Positions 28,101-36,569 of a stretch of 64,000 nt of DNA are shown one piece after another. The notes beneath the pieces are model-generated. The model had not been told where the DNA came from. It worked only from the letters and a program-made list of their open reading frames with translations, and searched no databases. Source of the DNA: Congeria kusceri. Taxonomy: Eukaryota > Mollusca > Bivalvia > Myida > Dreissenidae. Both the position numbers and the translations under genes were made by a program. The stretch's first letter is position 1. Each line of letters starts with the position of its first letter. The stretch spans positions 19,330,656 through 19,394,655 of the forward strand of contig CM051029.1 in NCBI GenBank assembly GCA_027627225.1. The letters run 5' to 3'.

Positions 28101-30269
28101 TTAGAAAAATAATACGGGGTAATATGCCATTTCTTCTGACAGGAATTCGCGAATGATTTCAAGCTCCGATTTTGTTGATGGAAAATGCTTGTACTTTGTA
28201 TGTAGTTTGTTGAGCAAATCGAGACAATTCTTACTTAGAAAAAATTCATCTTTGGAGTTGAGAATGATATCGACCAAATTGGCATTCCGTCCACGCTGAT
28301 GGAATATTTTTTTGCTTAATGATCCAACGTCTGTGAACTTCTTCTTGATTTGACGATACAATCTTTTTCTGTTTATGATCAGCGGTGGTTGTACTCTATC
28401 GTACTTTACAGATTTAACGCTAATGTTTTCAACAGCATCTGATTTGTATGATTTTTTGTACAAATTCGAAACACAAAAAGATCTATTCGAGGTCATGAGT
28501 AACCTAGAACACACGATATCTTTTGTAAAGAGACGAACTATGTCTTGTGTTGAAAACCCTTTAGATTCTTTGAACAGGTTTAACAGATGCAAAAGTGTTA
28601 TCGTGTTCCTTGGAAGGAGTTCACAGCTTTTTCGCTCGATTTGGTAAAACATTTCTACAAGTTCTGGATCATTTTCACTATTTGATTTGATGAAGTCGAC
28701 ACATTTTATCAAACTCTGTTTCAATTCATCGCCATACATTCTACAGGTATTCAGTGATGTTCTGTTGTTGATTATCGATTGTGCCGAATTAGCTTGATTG
28801 AATAACGTTACTATTGCTGGGAAGTTTATCATCTGATACGACATTCGATCATCGTTGCCCAGACACGCGCGCCTATAGTCGTGCGTATTTAAAATTCCAG
28901 AATGTATCGAATCCAGTGTAGTACAGACGTTACTCACCCATATTTTGTTCGAAATCTTGCAATTGCCATTTTCGTTTAGAAAACGAGCAAGCGCTAACTG
29001 TAAAGTACTAAGAGGTCCCTGATAGTTTATGTTGAACGATATGTTGTCTAGATTCGACGTTTCTGTTTTGTATCGTGTCATCGTGATGTTTTTTACCATC
29101 TTTTCTACTTTGACAAGTGGCTTTCCTTTTTTCTCGAAAAACGGTTTTCTCAGCATAGGCCGTTTGAACATTGTAGTAAGATGAATTACCCTGTTTTTGA
29201 CATATGCTAACGATTTATAGTCTTTCAAATCGTACACTGAGATGAATCCAGTTTTTTCCAAATACTGTGTTAATGTGCGTTTACAAATAGGCTCGAAAGA
29301 CGGTTTACAATTGTGCTTCTTGCTAGTGTATATTGCAGACAAATGTTGAACGAAATCATCCAGGTTATACACCGTTTTGCTAGCAACGCTTTCCTTTTCA
29401 GCGGGTAGTGGAATTTCTGCAATAGTTGAACATTGACCATAACAAGCATAAGCGTTGTGAATTTGCACTAACGTTTTGAGATCTTTCTCGCGCCTGAAAA
29501 GGAAGTACAAAGGTACGTTGGTTTCGATTGAGTATGTTCCCAAAAATGCTTTCGCGTTCAAAGGTGCTGTAAACTTAAGTTTGTATAGGTTGGCAAATTT
29601 CAAGCTCATTGTCTTTTCTTTGCAAATGATGAACGGTCTTCCCTTGATCATAAAGGCATAGTTTTTGTAGATGATCGTTGCGATATGTTCAACATCTTCG
29701 TAGTTAACAGCAATTGTTTTGGCCTTAACTGTTGTATCGCGCGTATCGGTGAGAAGTTTATTGTTGATAACATTGAATGGGTAGAAACAGGATTTAAGAT
29801 ATTCACTTCGAAGAAATTTCACTTTTAGTCTCCAACCTTCGCACAAATCGTATTCTTCTCTGCTTTTGGAAAATATTTTTATCGAATAACGATTCAAAAT
29901 CAATTTTCTTGCACTCTCTAAATAGCAGTCAAGATTTGGGTTTTGAAAAAAGAAAATCATAGCTGGGAAAAACATTTTGAAATAGTAGAAGGATCGCATG
30001 ATTAGCAAATTCCAATTTGAGAAGCAGTCATCGGTTATGAATGATTTATTGATCGGGTTATACAATTTCTTGTCAACTAGCGTTGACGACATCAAATTCA
30101 GAAACCCATTGTACAATACATTGTGTTGATTATACATGTTGAAAGCAACATCCTCAAAATCACAAGATTTCAAATGTGGGTAAACGTTTAACAGATATCT
30201 AAAATTCGTAAGGGATGGCGCATTCAAATATTTGCGCATAAATTCTAGTGCTACATCTTCGGAATTCAT
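28101..30269 (-). CDS. uncharacterised 722-residue protein beside the terminase
   Basis: The frame extends to a TTG at 30293; the first ATG, at 30269, gives 722 residues. The protein is basic overall, with no signal peptide or reliable membrane span, scattered cysteines, and a basic stretch (KRLYRQIKKKF) near the C-terminus. Its size and place two genes from the terminase would fit a portal, tegument or packaging protein, but I see no diagnostic motif. The divergence point with the glycoprotein at 30327 is short. Confidence 0.75.
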   Translation of the reverse strand: MNSEDVALEFMRKYLNAPSLTNFRYLLNVYPHLKSCDFEDVAFNMYNQHNVLYNGFLNLMSSTLVDKKLYNPINKSFITDDCFSNWNLLIMRSFYYFKMFFPAMIFFFQNPNLDCYLESARKLILNRYSIKIFSKSREEYDLCEGWRLKVKFLRSEYLKSCFYPFNVINNKLLTDTRDTTVKAKTIAVNYEDVEHIATIIYKNYAFMIKGRPFIICKEKTMSLKFANLYKLKFTAPLNAKAFLGTYSIETNVPLYFLFRREKDLKTLVQIHNAYACYGQCSTIAEIPLPAEKESVASKTVYNLDDFVQHLSAIYTSKKHNCKPSFEPICKRTLTQYLEKTGFISVYDLKDYKSLAYVKNRVIHLTTMFKRPMLRKPFFEKKGKPLVKVEKMVKNITMTRYKTETSNLDNISFNINYQGPLSTLQLALARFLNENGNCKISNKIWVSNVCTTLDSIHSGILNTHDYRRACLGNDDRMSYQMINFPAIVTLFNQANSAQSIINNRTSLNTCRMYGDELKQSLIKCVDFIKSNSENDPELVEMFYQIERKSCELLPRNTITLLHLLNLFKESKGFSTQDIVRLFTKDIVCSRLLMTSNRSFCVSNLYKKSYKSDAVENISVKSVKYDRVQPPLIINRKRLYRQIKKKFTDVGSLSKKIFHQRGRNANLVDIILNSKDEFFLSKNCLDLLNKLHTKYKHFPSTKSELEIIREFLSEEMAYYPVLFF

Positions 30270-30326
30270 TGCACAACTGACGACTACTGTCAAAACTATG
30301 TGGTTTTTTATCCGACTAAATAATGG

Positions 30327-31958
30327 CTACTTTCTATTACAGTAAACCCAAATACATGCAACTATAGGAGCAACAAATACAAAGATGCATATTAACACAA
30401 TCATGATCACCGTAATTGAATTCTGATTTTTCGACGGAATGTGTGTGTCTTCTATGTCAATGGGTATCGTAGTAGTAGTTGTAGTAATGGGTTTGGGAGA
30501 TATGAGGCGTTCCTTTGAATATACTGCCTTTTTGTCATGCATCAGATCTCTTTCACACAAATGTTTTCTTTCAAACAAGCCGTACCTATTGTTAACCGCA
30601 TCGATAGCAGAATCATACGACGGAAAGTATTCCATTCTTCGTCGCATGATATCAACGAGATAAAAACCAGCATCTAATCGACTCGATGAAAAGAACGTTT
30701 TAATGAACTCATTTCTAAAAAATATGGGATTGATATGGACAACAAATGTTTGATATGGGTTATCATGCAAACCGAATACACACGTTGAATAAGACGTGAT
30801 TGATTTTGCTTCGCTAATTAAGCCACAGATACTCGTAGCAACGTTCATGGATTTGTGTAAAACAAAACGTTCAAACGCATCGTATTCTTCTGCGTTTTGA
30901 ATACTGGCAATGGTACAGAATTCGTTGACGTTCATGAAATAAAAGCATTTGTTGTTTCCTATTACAGCACTGTCTTGAACATCAACACATGATTCTGGTG
31001 CAACACCCAAGCCGTAGTCTCTCAAAATATCCATCGTATGACTAGTTGTCGTGAGATCATATATATCAGTTTGTACAATTGATGGTTCTTCCTTGCATCT
31101 ATTCAATAATTCGTCTTCGTAGATGTAACTTGACACAATATCCAATTTGAGACACGTTTTTGTTGATGTTGCATCTGTTTGAAACAATTTGCTACCAATA
31201 AAGTTATAGTTTATAACTGGGTATTTGAAACGGCTAAAGAATTGAGATGTTAACTGAGCGGTCAAGCCATCTGCAATGTCAACGTCCAATCCTCCCGTGA
31301 ACTGTTTTACTCCAGTGTACGCATACGAAAATCTGTCATTGATATGAATATAGTAGCAATCGCCCAAAACTACTAATCCAACAACTTTGTCTTTGTCACA
31401 GTTTTGACACACACATGGCGCCATTTCATTCTGGATTTTTGAATTGACGTTTTTCAGTAACAATTCTACAGCATTTTTCAATGTTGTTGAGCCCTGGTGA
31501 ATACTACTGTCTAACTGGTGTTGGCAGCCAATGTGTATACATATGTTTGAACTGAATTGTATCTGAACATTGTCGCTCTTTTCAATACAAAAGTGTTTTG
31601 TTGAATCTGAGTACGAAACTGATAGATTCGATTTAGTAGAGTAAAATGGCATCCACATCTTGATGTTGATTACCATGTTGATTCTTCGAACTAACTCTTC
31701 CATTGATTTATACATTTGGTCAGGAATTGATGTGTACAAAATGAGTCTATTTTCATTGACACCATACTCTGCATTTTGTCTACCGGGTGTTTGCGTAAAC
31801 ATTTCAGTTAATTTCGACACATCGTTGATGAGAACTTCTATGCTAAACGTTCCGTTTCTAATGTGTATCGGGAGAGCATCGATATTTGCTTGAAAGCACA
31901 TTTTGGGAGATACTATAGCAAGCAATGAACAACACACACACAGCAAGAATATCATCAT
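30327..31958 (-). CDS. type I membrane glycoprotein with repeated CxC...CYY module
   Basis: The 543-residue product has a signal peptide (residues 1-17), a long ectodomain, a threonine-rich stalk (TTTTTT near 498) and a C-terminal membrane span (about 517-538) with a short basic tail. The ectodomain contains CVCQNC...GDCYY and a related NNKCFYF segment about 145 residues later, the same cysteine-aromatic pattern as 3740 and 13745. Sequons such as NGT and NLS are visible. It is most likely an envelope glycoprotein. I cannot relate it to gB, gH or other conserved herpesvirus glycoproteins. Confidence 0.8.
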   Translation of the reverse strand: MMIFLLCVCCSLLAIVSPKMCFQANIDALPIHIRNGTFSIEVLINDVSKLTEMFTQTPGRQNAEYGVNENRLILYTSIPDQMYKSMEELVRRINMVINIKMWMPFYSTKSNLSVSYSDSTKHFCIEKSDNVQIQFSSNICIHIGCQHQLDSSIHQGSTTLKNAVELLLKNVNSKIQNEMAPCVCQNCDKDKVVGLVVLGDCYYIHINDRFSYAYTGVKQFTGGLDVDIADGLTAQLTSQFFSRFKYPVINYNFIGSKLFQTDATSTKTCLKLDIVSSYIYEDELLNRCKEEPSIVQTDIYDLTTTSHTMDILRDYGLGVAPESCVDVQDSAVIGNNKCFYFMNVNEFCTIASIQNAEEYDAFERFVLHKSMNVATSICGLISEAKSITSYSTCVFGLHDNPYQTFVVHINPIFFRNEFIKTFFSSSRLDAGFYLVDIMRRRMEYFPSYDSAIDAVNNRYGLFERKHLCERDLMHDKKAVYSKERLISPKPITTTTTTIPIDIEDTHIPSKNQNSITVIMIVLICIFVFVAPIVACIWVYCNRK

Positions 31959-32023
31959 TTTTGATGTATTAAATCATTTCAACAAGCAATCAAGTAAATA
32001 CACAATTCTCAGTGTGTCTTCGA

Positions 32024-32392
32024 TCACAACATTTGTTTTGATTCTGACAGGGCCAACTCGTACAATTTCACTTTTTTGCCATGTTTCTTCAAATACTCTA
32101 ACAACGTTATTGGTTTTACGCCATATGATCGACCAACTGTCCTTGCAACCTGATACCACGCGTCAAACACCTCTGACATAACCCATTGTAAATGCATTCT
32201 ATGACTTCTCATTATGTGCAAAAATCGACTTCGCGGAAATCCAATGCTGTTTAGCACGTACAAAAATTCGCTCGGATTCAAAGCCATAAACATCCGTTTT
32301 GCAATTTCTACTTTCTCGTCGTGGCTATGCACCCGAGGTTTCTTTAAAGTTGGTAAATACTCATCTTGCGTTGTTTTTCTTTTTCGATTCAT
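32024..32392 (-). CDS. small death-domain-like protein with N-terminal nuclear signal
   Basis: The ATG at 32392 gives 122 residues; the longer frame begins at a TTG inside the divergent promoter. The first 20 residues are basic (RKRK, KKPR). The rest has a helical pattern like the death-domain fold: EFLYVLNSIGF, a spacer, then VFDAWYQVA and ITLLEYLKKHG. This matches the Leu-rich, Leu-Gly, W, and TLLxxL positions of death domains. Such domains mediate homotypic binding in apoptosis and innate signalling. A second short protein with a similar pattern is at 53897. The family assignment is from pattern only. Confidence 0.6.
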   Translation of the reverse strand: MNRKRKTTQDEYLPTLKKPRVHSHDEKVEIAKRMFMALNPSEFLYVLNSIGFPRSRFLHIMRSHRMHLQWVMSEVFDAWYQVARTVGRSYGVKPITLLEYLKKHGKKVKLYELALSESKQML

Positions 32393-32426
32393 ATTTCGAT
32401 TTTTACACAGACTTGAGTGAAAAAAA

Positions 32427-32436
32427 TGTATATAAG
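32427..32436 (+). promoter_or_regulatory. TATA-like box for the OTU-like gene
   Basis: TGTATATAAG lies 47 nt before the ATG at 32483. It decides the start of that gene, because the frame's earlier ATG at 32417 is upstream of the box. Confidence 0.6.
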
Positions 32437-32482
32437 AAAAAAAAGCTTGGTCGATCAATTTCACCTTACCAATTTCGCAACC

Positions 32483-34465
32483 ATGTCGCTTAAGCAAATA
32501 CTTAAACGCAAATTAAACGTTACGCCTGATGAGGATGATTCCTTGGACGACTTTGAAATTCCAAACAAAATATCACGTCCACAAATCAAAATATTGGATA
32601 TGCAATCGCGCATCCACTGCGTAGAGAAAATGTTGAAAACCTACAATATGAAAGGTTTAGTTCGAGTAGAAGACCTCAAACCACTTGACAAGGATGATCA
32701 TAGTTCTGTTTTTGTTACGCATCGAACGGTCAACGATGGGAATAGTTTCTATAGAAGCATAAGTTACTTGTTGTTTGAGAAGGAAGATTATCACCAGTTT
32801 GTTCGCAACGCTCTCATTAAATCTATGCACACACACAAAACTGTGATGAACAAATATTGTCAGAGTAGCTCGACATTTAAATCAATTGATCACTACATTG
32901 AAGAAACGCGAGCCGATGCGTTTGGAAGATTGCCTAATGGTTTCATCGAAATGCAAGCTCTTGCCCACATGTTTTCGATTCCAGTTTATTTATTCACAAA
33001 ACCGATCACAGAACAACCCACCAAATTTTCAATTCCCAGCCCTGCAACAAATAGCTGTGCGTTTGTGTTATATATGGATATGGGTTATATAAGACCGGTT
33101 TTGAAATTTGAAAGCGAAGAGTTTAAGCACAATGTAGCTATGGGCTTCAGTTCGCAGCATATAAGTATAACCAACGGTGAGACAACAGCAAAATTTCTAA
33201 TTGATACGCTGAATTCTATTTCAAGCAAACTATGCACAGAAGCCGTTCGTAAAGTACTACATCAAGTTTTCATTAACACTGACGCATTGAAAATGCTTGA
33301 ACATTTTGCAAATTTCAGAGAGAACGAGATACGATTAAATGTACATCTGTTTAATTTCGCCTGCGAAAACGGCTGCTATTCGCTAGTTGAGCTTTTAATA
33401 CGACTGTTTAAAAGCAGTAAAAACGTAAAAGAGCTTGCAGCCTTCCTAGATGGAATGAAAGGACAGTCGAGAAAGCACTTTGAAGAACTAGCAGAATATT
33501 TCAGTGATATATGCTGCGACACCAGTTTAGATAAATTGTGCGATATAACTGCTAATACAATGACTGTTTCCAACATACTTAAGGCTCAAATTGAGCAAAA
33601 ACAAAATCTCGTCCTAAGTACCAAGTATATCTCTGTTCAGCTGGACGACAACACCTTTGCGTTCAAAGATAAGTTTCCGTTTACAGTTTTGTGTTTAAAC
33701 AATGACACAAAGACAATTCAGTATTACTCTGGACCCAAACCACATGAACAGAGATGGGTGGATATCAGCTTGAATCGGCGATTCGCTGCTTTGTTAGACC
33801 GAATTAGTAGCCCTGATCACATTTTGTTTGTTAAAGAATCTGTGTATCTGTTTATTGACGGCGAAAGGCCACAGATTGCCTGTCTAAGCAACGTATTTAA
33901 ATCCGCCCAACCTGTAGAATTTTATGCGTTGCCGAAATCAACGAACCCATTAACGGCAGTTCAGATGGTAATTACCGATTCCAATAGCATCATTCTGGTG
34001 GACAAAGCAACGAAACAAGTATTTGATCTTCAAAAACGTAAATGGCTCGCTATTCAAAACATAATCACCGTAAGCGATAATGACGACTACGAGATGTGTA
34101 ATGTATGTCTCACTGGAGACACAAAGCAAACGGTTTTGTTAAGAAAATCTCAGAGCGAAAGCGTATTTGGGTTTGATCTGAGTTACAACATCCAGCATCT
34201 ACCATCAACACCTTTTCAATATTCAATGAGCAAGGATTTCAAAGAAGTGTATGTGAAGTCTAGATTAGCTGATGGTCATATCAGACTCGATCCAGCAACG
34301 ATATTTCAAGAACAAGAAAAACTGTTGTATAGAGTTGCAAAACCGTTTGTTCACTATGTAATACCAAAAGCAAACTCCAATAAAAATGTGTATGCTTTAA
34401 TCGATACTGATATGTTGAACAGATATATAACATCTCAGCAGCAAAGACAATTTCAGATTGATTAA
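32483..34465 (+). CDS. OTU-like protein with Cys-to-Ser catalytic loop and shared C-terminal domain
   Basis: The ATG at 32483 (660 residues) follows the TATA-like box at 32427. Residues 80-200 form an OTU-like domain in which the catalytic loop reads DGNS (85-88), with Ser in place of the nucleophilic Cys. The loop is followed by FYRSIS and, later, IPVYLF and PVLKF. The central part is helical. Residues about 370-650 repeat the propeller-like domain of 10793 and 24395, ending VHYVIPK...ALID. The position of the loop (residue 85) is the same as in the first domain of 10793, so the two are clearly paralogues. Ser is a weak or inactive nucleophile here; the protein may bind ubiquitin-like proteins rather than cut them. 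Confidence 0.75.
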   Translation: MSLKQILKRKLNVTPDEDDSLDDFEIPNKISRPQIKILDMQSRIHCVEKMLKTYNMKGLVRVEDLKPLDKDDHSSVFVTHRTVNDGNSFYRSISYLLFEKEDYHQFVRNALIKSMHTHKTVMNKYCQSSSTFKSIDHYIEETRADAFGRLPNGFIEMQALAHMFSIPVYLFTKPITEQPTKFSIPSPATNSCAFVLYMDMGYIRPVLKFESEEFKHNVAMGFSSQHISITNGETTAKFLIDTLNSISSKLCTEAVRKVLHQVFINTDALKMLEHFANFRENEIRLNVHLFNFACENGCYSLVELLIRLFKSSKNVKELAAFLDGMKGQSRKHFEELAEYFSDICCDTSLDKLCDITANTMTVSNILKAQIEQKQNLVLSTKYISVQLDDNTFAFKDKFPFTVLCLNNDTKTIQYYSGPKPHEQRWVDISLNRRFAALLDRISSPDHILFVKESVYLFIDGERPQIACLSNVFKSAQPVEFYALPKSTNPLTAVQMVITDSNSIILVDKATKQVFDLQKRKWLAIQNIITVSDNDDYEMCNVCLTGDTKQTVLLRKSQSESVFGFDLSYNIQHLPSTPFQYSMSKDFKEVYVKSRLADGHIRLDPATIFQEQEKLLYRVAKPFVHYVIPKANSNKNVYALIDTDMLNRYITSQQQRQFQID

Positions 34466-34506
34466 CAGTTCAGTATTTGTACAAAATAAACAACAATTCA
34501 AACATG

Positions 34507-34902
34507 TTACAGTCTTTGTTGTATCATTTCTTCCAAACTCTTTTCCCATCCACACCACCAAGTGCGTAGTGGAAACATCGCTGCTAGAAACATTTTCGAT
34601 GTACATTCTGGAATTCGCCAATGTTCTCTTGGTTCAACCACTTTGACGGTCATATCTGAGACGTTCCAGAGTTTCAGCAAGTCATCAAGTCTCTTTTCAG
34701 TTATTTCACTAAAGCATTCACCGTCTTCAAAAACTAGCAGCATCAACTTTGTCAACTGTGTTGGTGGTAATGCTAGTGTCAGGTTGACAAATCGACACGT
34801 GTTGCCTTTGTACCATGGATATTTCGCCACAAAATCTTCCCATATATCGAAAGCATAGCTTTCAGATTTGCTCGTGTGTACGATCCACACTGGTAGATGC
34901 AT
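34507..34902 (-). CDS. uncharacterised 131-residue tryptophan-rich protein
   Basis: A TATA-like GTATAAAAGGG on the minus strand (34938-34949) is followed by the ATG at 34902, which I take as the start; the frame's earlier codon is a TTG. The 131-residue product is rich in Trp (RTWWCGW near the C-terminus) and has no signal peptide or known domain. It ends 42 bp from the convergent OTU-like gene and lies just downstream of the SIM-RING gene. Possibly an accessory host-interaction gene. Confidence 0.65.
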   Translation of the reverse strand: MHLPVWIVHTSKSESYAFDIWEDFVAKYPWYKGNTCRFVNLTLALPPTQLTKLMLLVFEDGECFSEITEKRLDDLLKLWNVSDMTVKVVEPREHWRIPECTSKMFLAAMFPLRTWWCGWEKSLEEMIQQRL

Positions 34903-34937
34903 GATTGACAAATGATGAACATGTTCGAAACAACCGC

Positions 34938-34949
34938 CCTTTTATACTG
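34938..34949 (-). promoter_or_regulatory. TATA-like box before the 34507-34902 gene
   Basis: On the minus strand the sequence reads AGTATAAAAGGG, a strong TATA match about 36 nt from the ATG at 34902. It lies between that gene and the stop of the RING gene. Confidence 0.55.
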
Positions 34950-34960
34950 CCTCGTCAGTG

Positions 34961-35644
34961 CTAATCGGTTAGGCGAACATGACTGATTGTCAAAATGGGT
35001 AATCGGCACATAGCACATTTTTTATTTCCGCGAAGTAATTGGTCGACACAGGTTTTGCAAAACATATGACAACAAGGTGATAACAACGTATTTTTTTCTT
35101 GGCTATAGCATATGGTACATTCCATGAGTTGTTGTCTTGATTCGATTTTCGCTGTTTGGACAGCAACGTTCGTCTGGAGTTCACATAATTCATCTTTCAT
35201 GTTTAACATTTTTTCACATTTTTCCTTAATGTGTCGTGTGTGAGCTGTAATGATTTCATTGATATCCGTGAATCTATTATCGGGCAACTGTTTTAATAAA
35301 TCGGTTTGTTTCCTAATAGCCATATCTAGATGGAAATGTACATCTGCTAAACTCTTAATGATAATTGTGTCCTTGTTTCTTTTGAAAGTGTGCATCCATT
35401 TGTCAAATTCTGTTTGAATTTGTGATATACGAAGAGATATAACAGCACCACGGGCTAATTCTGGATCTAGATCTTCCAGTGAAACAGATAAGCTTTCTTC
35501 GTCAGATTCAGATGGGTTATTTACATGTAAACCAAGATATCTAACGGCATAATTTTCATCTATATCATGTTCATCGTTTTCACTTTCACCAGTGTCCGAT
35601 TCAACACCGTCAATGACAATTATTTCGCTATCGCTATTAGACAT
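34961..35644 (-). CDS. RING E3 ligase with N-terminal SUMO-interaction motif (STUbL-like)
   Basis: The 227-residue protein begins with SEIIVIDGVES followed by acidic residues, a good match to a SUMO-interacting motif (I-I-V-I-D plus acidic/serine tail). The middle is acidic then helical. The C-terminus is a C3HC4 RING: C176, C179, C191, H193, C196, C199, C210 and C213. SUMO-binding RING ligases ubiquitinate sumoylated proteins; vertebrate herpesvirus ICP0-type proteins act this way on nuclear antiviral bodies. That role here is an inference from the domain order. It could also be a plain RING regulator. Confidence 0.8.
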   Translation of the reverse strand: MSNSDSEIIVIDGVESDTGESENDEHDIDENYAVRYLGLHVNNPSESDEESLSVSLEDLDPELARGAVISLRISQIQTEFDKWMHTFKRNKDTIIIKSLADVHFHLDMAIRKQTDLLKQLPDNRFTDINEIITAHTRHIKEKCEKMLNMKDELCELQTNVAVQTAKIESRQQLMECTICYSQEKNTLLSPCCHMFCKTCVDQLLRGNKKCAMCRLPILTISHVRLTD

Positions 35645-35749
35645 TATTGATCGTTTTTGTTTTCACAAAAAAACATGTTTAATACGTAAATATCTTTTTT
35701 TGATATAAAGGGTTGAAATGAACACGTTCTAACATAGTCAATCATAGAA

Positions 35750-36517
35750 ATGCCTTCGCAACTCTACACCGATGTTTACCACATTGAAAGCAATATTTAC
35801 TGCAACGATGAACTGCTGATCTGTAGATTTAACCAGTTGATAATCATATTCTGCAAAAGCAAAAACATATTCTCGTTCTACTTGCTAAAGAAATCAAACG
35901 AGAGCAATGTGTCAAACTCCATAATGATACTTATCAATGCGGATAACCCCGAAGCGATATTAACAAAGCTTATTGGAGACCAACCACCAGACCCGCTTAC
36001 TTGTTCGGTTGAAGATTGCGAAGTGAAACTGATACCTCAATCTCTGGGGAACTATGACATCTTAATCACACATGAAACAAAACTCTCATTGGCCTCGAAA
36101 AATATGCTACAAAGCAAAGCTTGTATCTTGTACCTGAATGATTTTATTGATGTGGATCCAGTGCAAATATTTAGAATTCTCACTTCGACAAGCTCACCTA
36201 ACCATTTTGTCAAAAACGATTTGGTTACAGCTATGAAAAACGTTTACGACGACGTCCCCACATATTACGTTTTACTTTTGTCACAAGCATCGCTGGTCAA
36301 AAATCTCCAATATTTGCCACAGAATGACAAAGATGTTACAATCCATCTTGTTCACGAAAGTTGCTATTTCAAACCAACGTTTCCGGGTTTGAACTTTACT
36401 ATCGTTTATGTAGATGTTGATAAACACATGGTAGAGAGTCTATTGCCAACTGAAGTTTCTAATAGACCATTCTTTCATGTGAAGAAACTAAATACGCTCA
36501 AAGACTTTTTTCTTTAA
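35750..36517 (+). CDS. uncharacterised 255-residue protein
   Basis: The ATG at 35750 lies about 47 nt after a TATA-like TGATATAAAG at 35701. The 255-residue product has no signal peptide, membrane span or zinc cluster. It alternates hydrophobic strands and short helices, suggesting a compact alpha/beta fold. It heads a run of plus-strand genes leading into the UL8-like gene. No homologue is recognised; a capsid or replication accessory role is possible. Confidence 0.75.
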   Translation: MPSQLYTDVYHIESNIYCNDELLICRFNQLIIIFCKSKNIFSFYLLKKSNESNVSNSIMILINADNPEAILTKLIGDQPPDPLTCSVEDCEVKLIPQSLGNYDILITHETKLSLASKNMLQSKACILYLNDFIDVDPVQIFRILTSTSSPNHFVKNDLVTAMKNVYDDVPTYYVLLLSQASLVKNLQYLPQNDKDVTIHLVHESCYFKPTFPGLNFTIVYVDVDKHMVESLLPTEVSNRPFFHVKKLNTLKDFFL

Positions 36518-36569
36518 TTTTCTATTTAGCTGACTTTATGTTAATGTGGCGATGGTTCGATAAATAAAC

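Noticed and set aside
30270..30293. Upstream start at 30293 for the 722-residue gene
   Set aside because: The codon is TTG; the first ATG is at 30269 and there is no reason to assume a non-ATG start.
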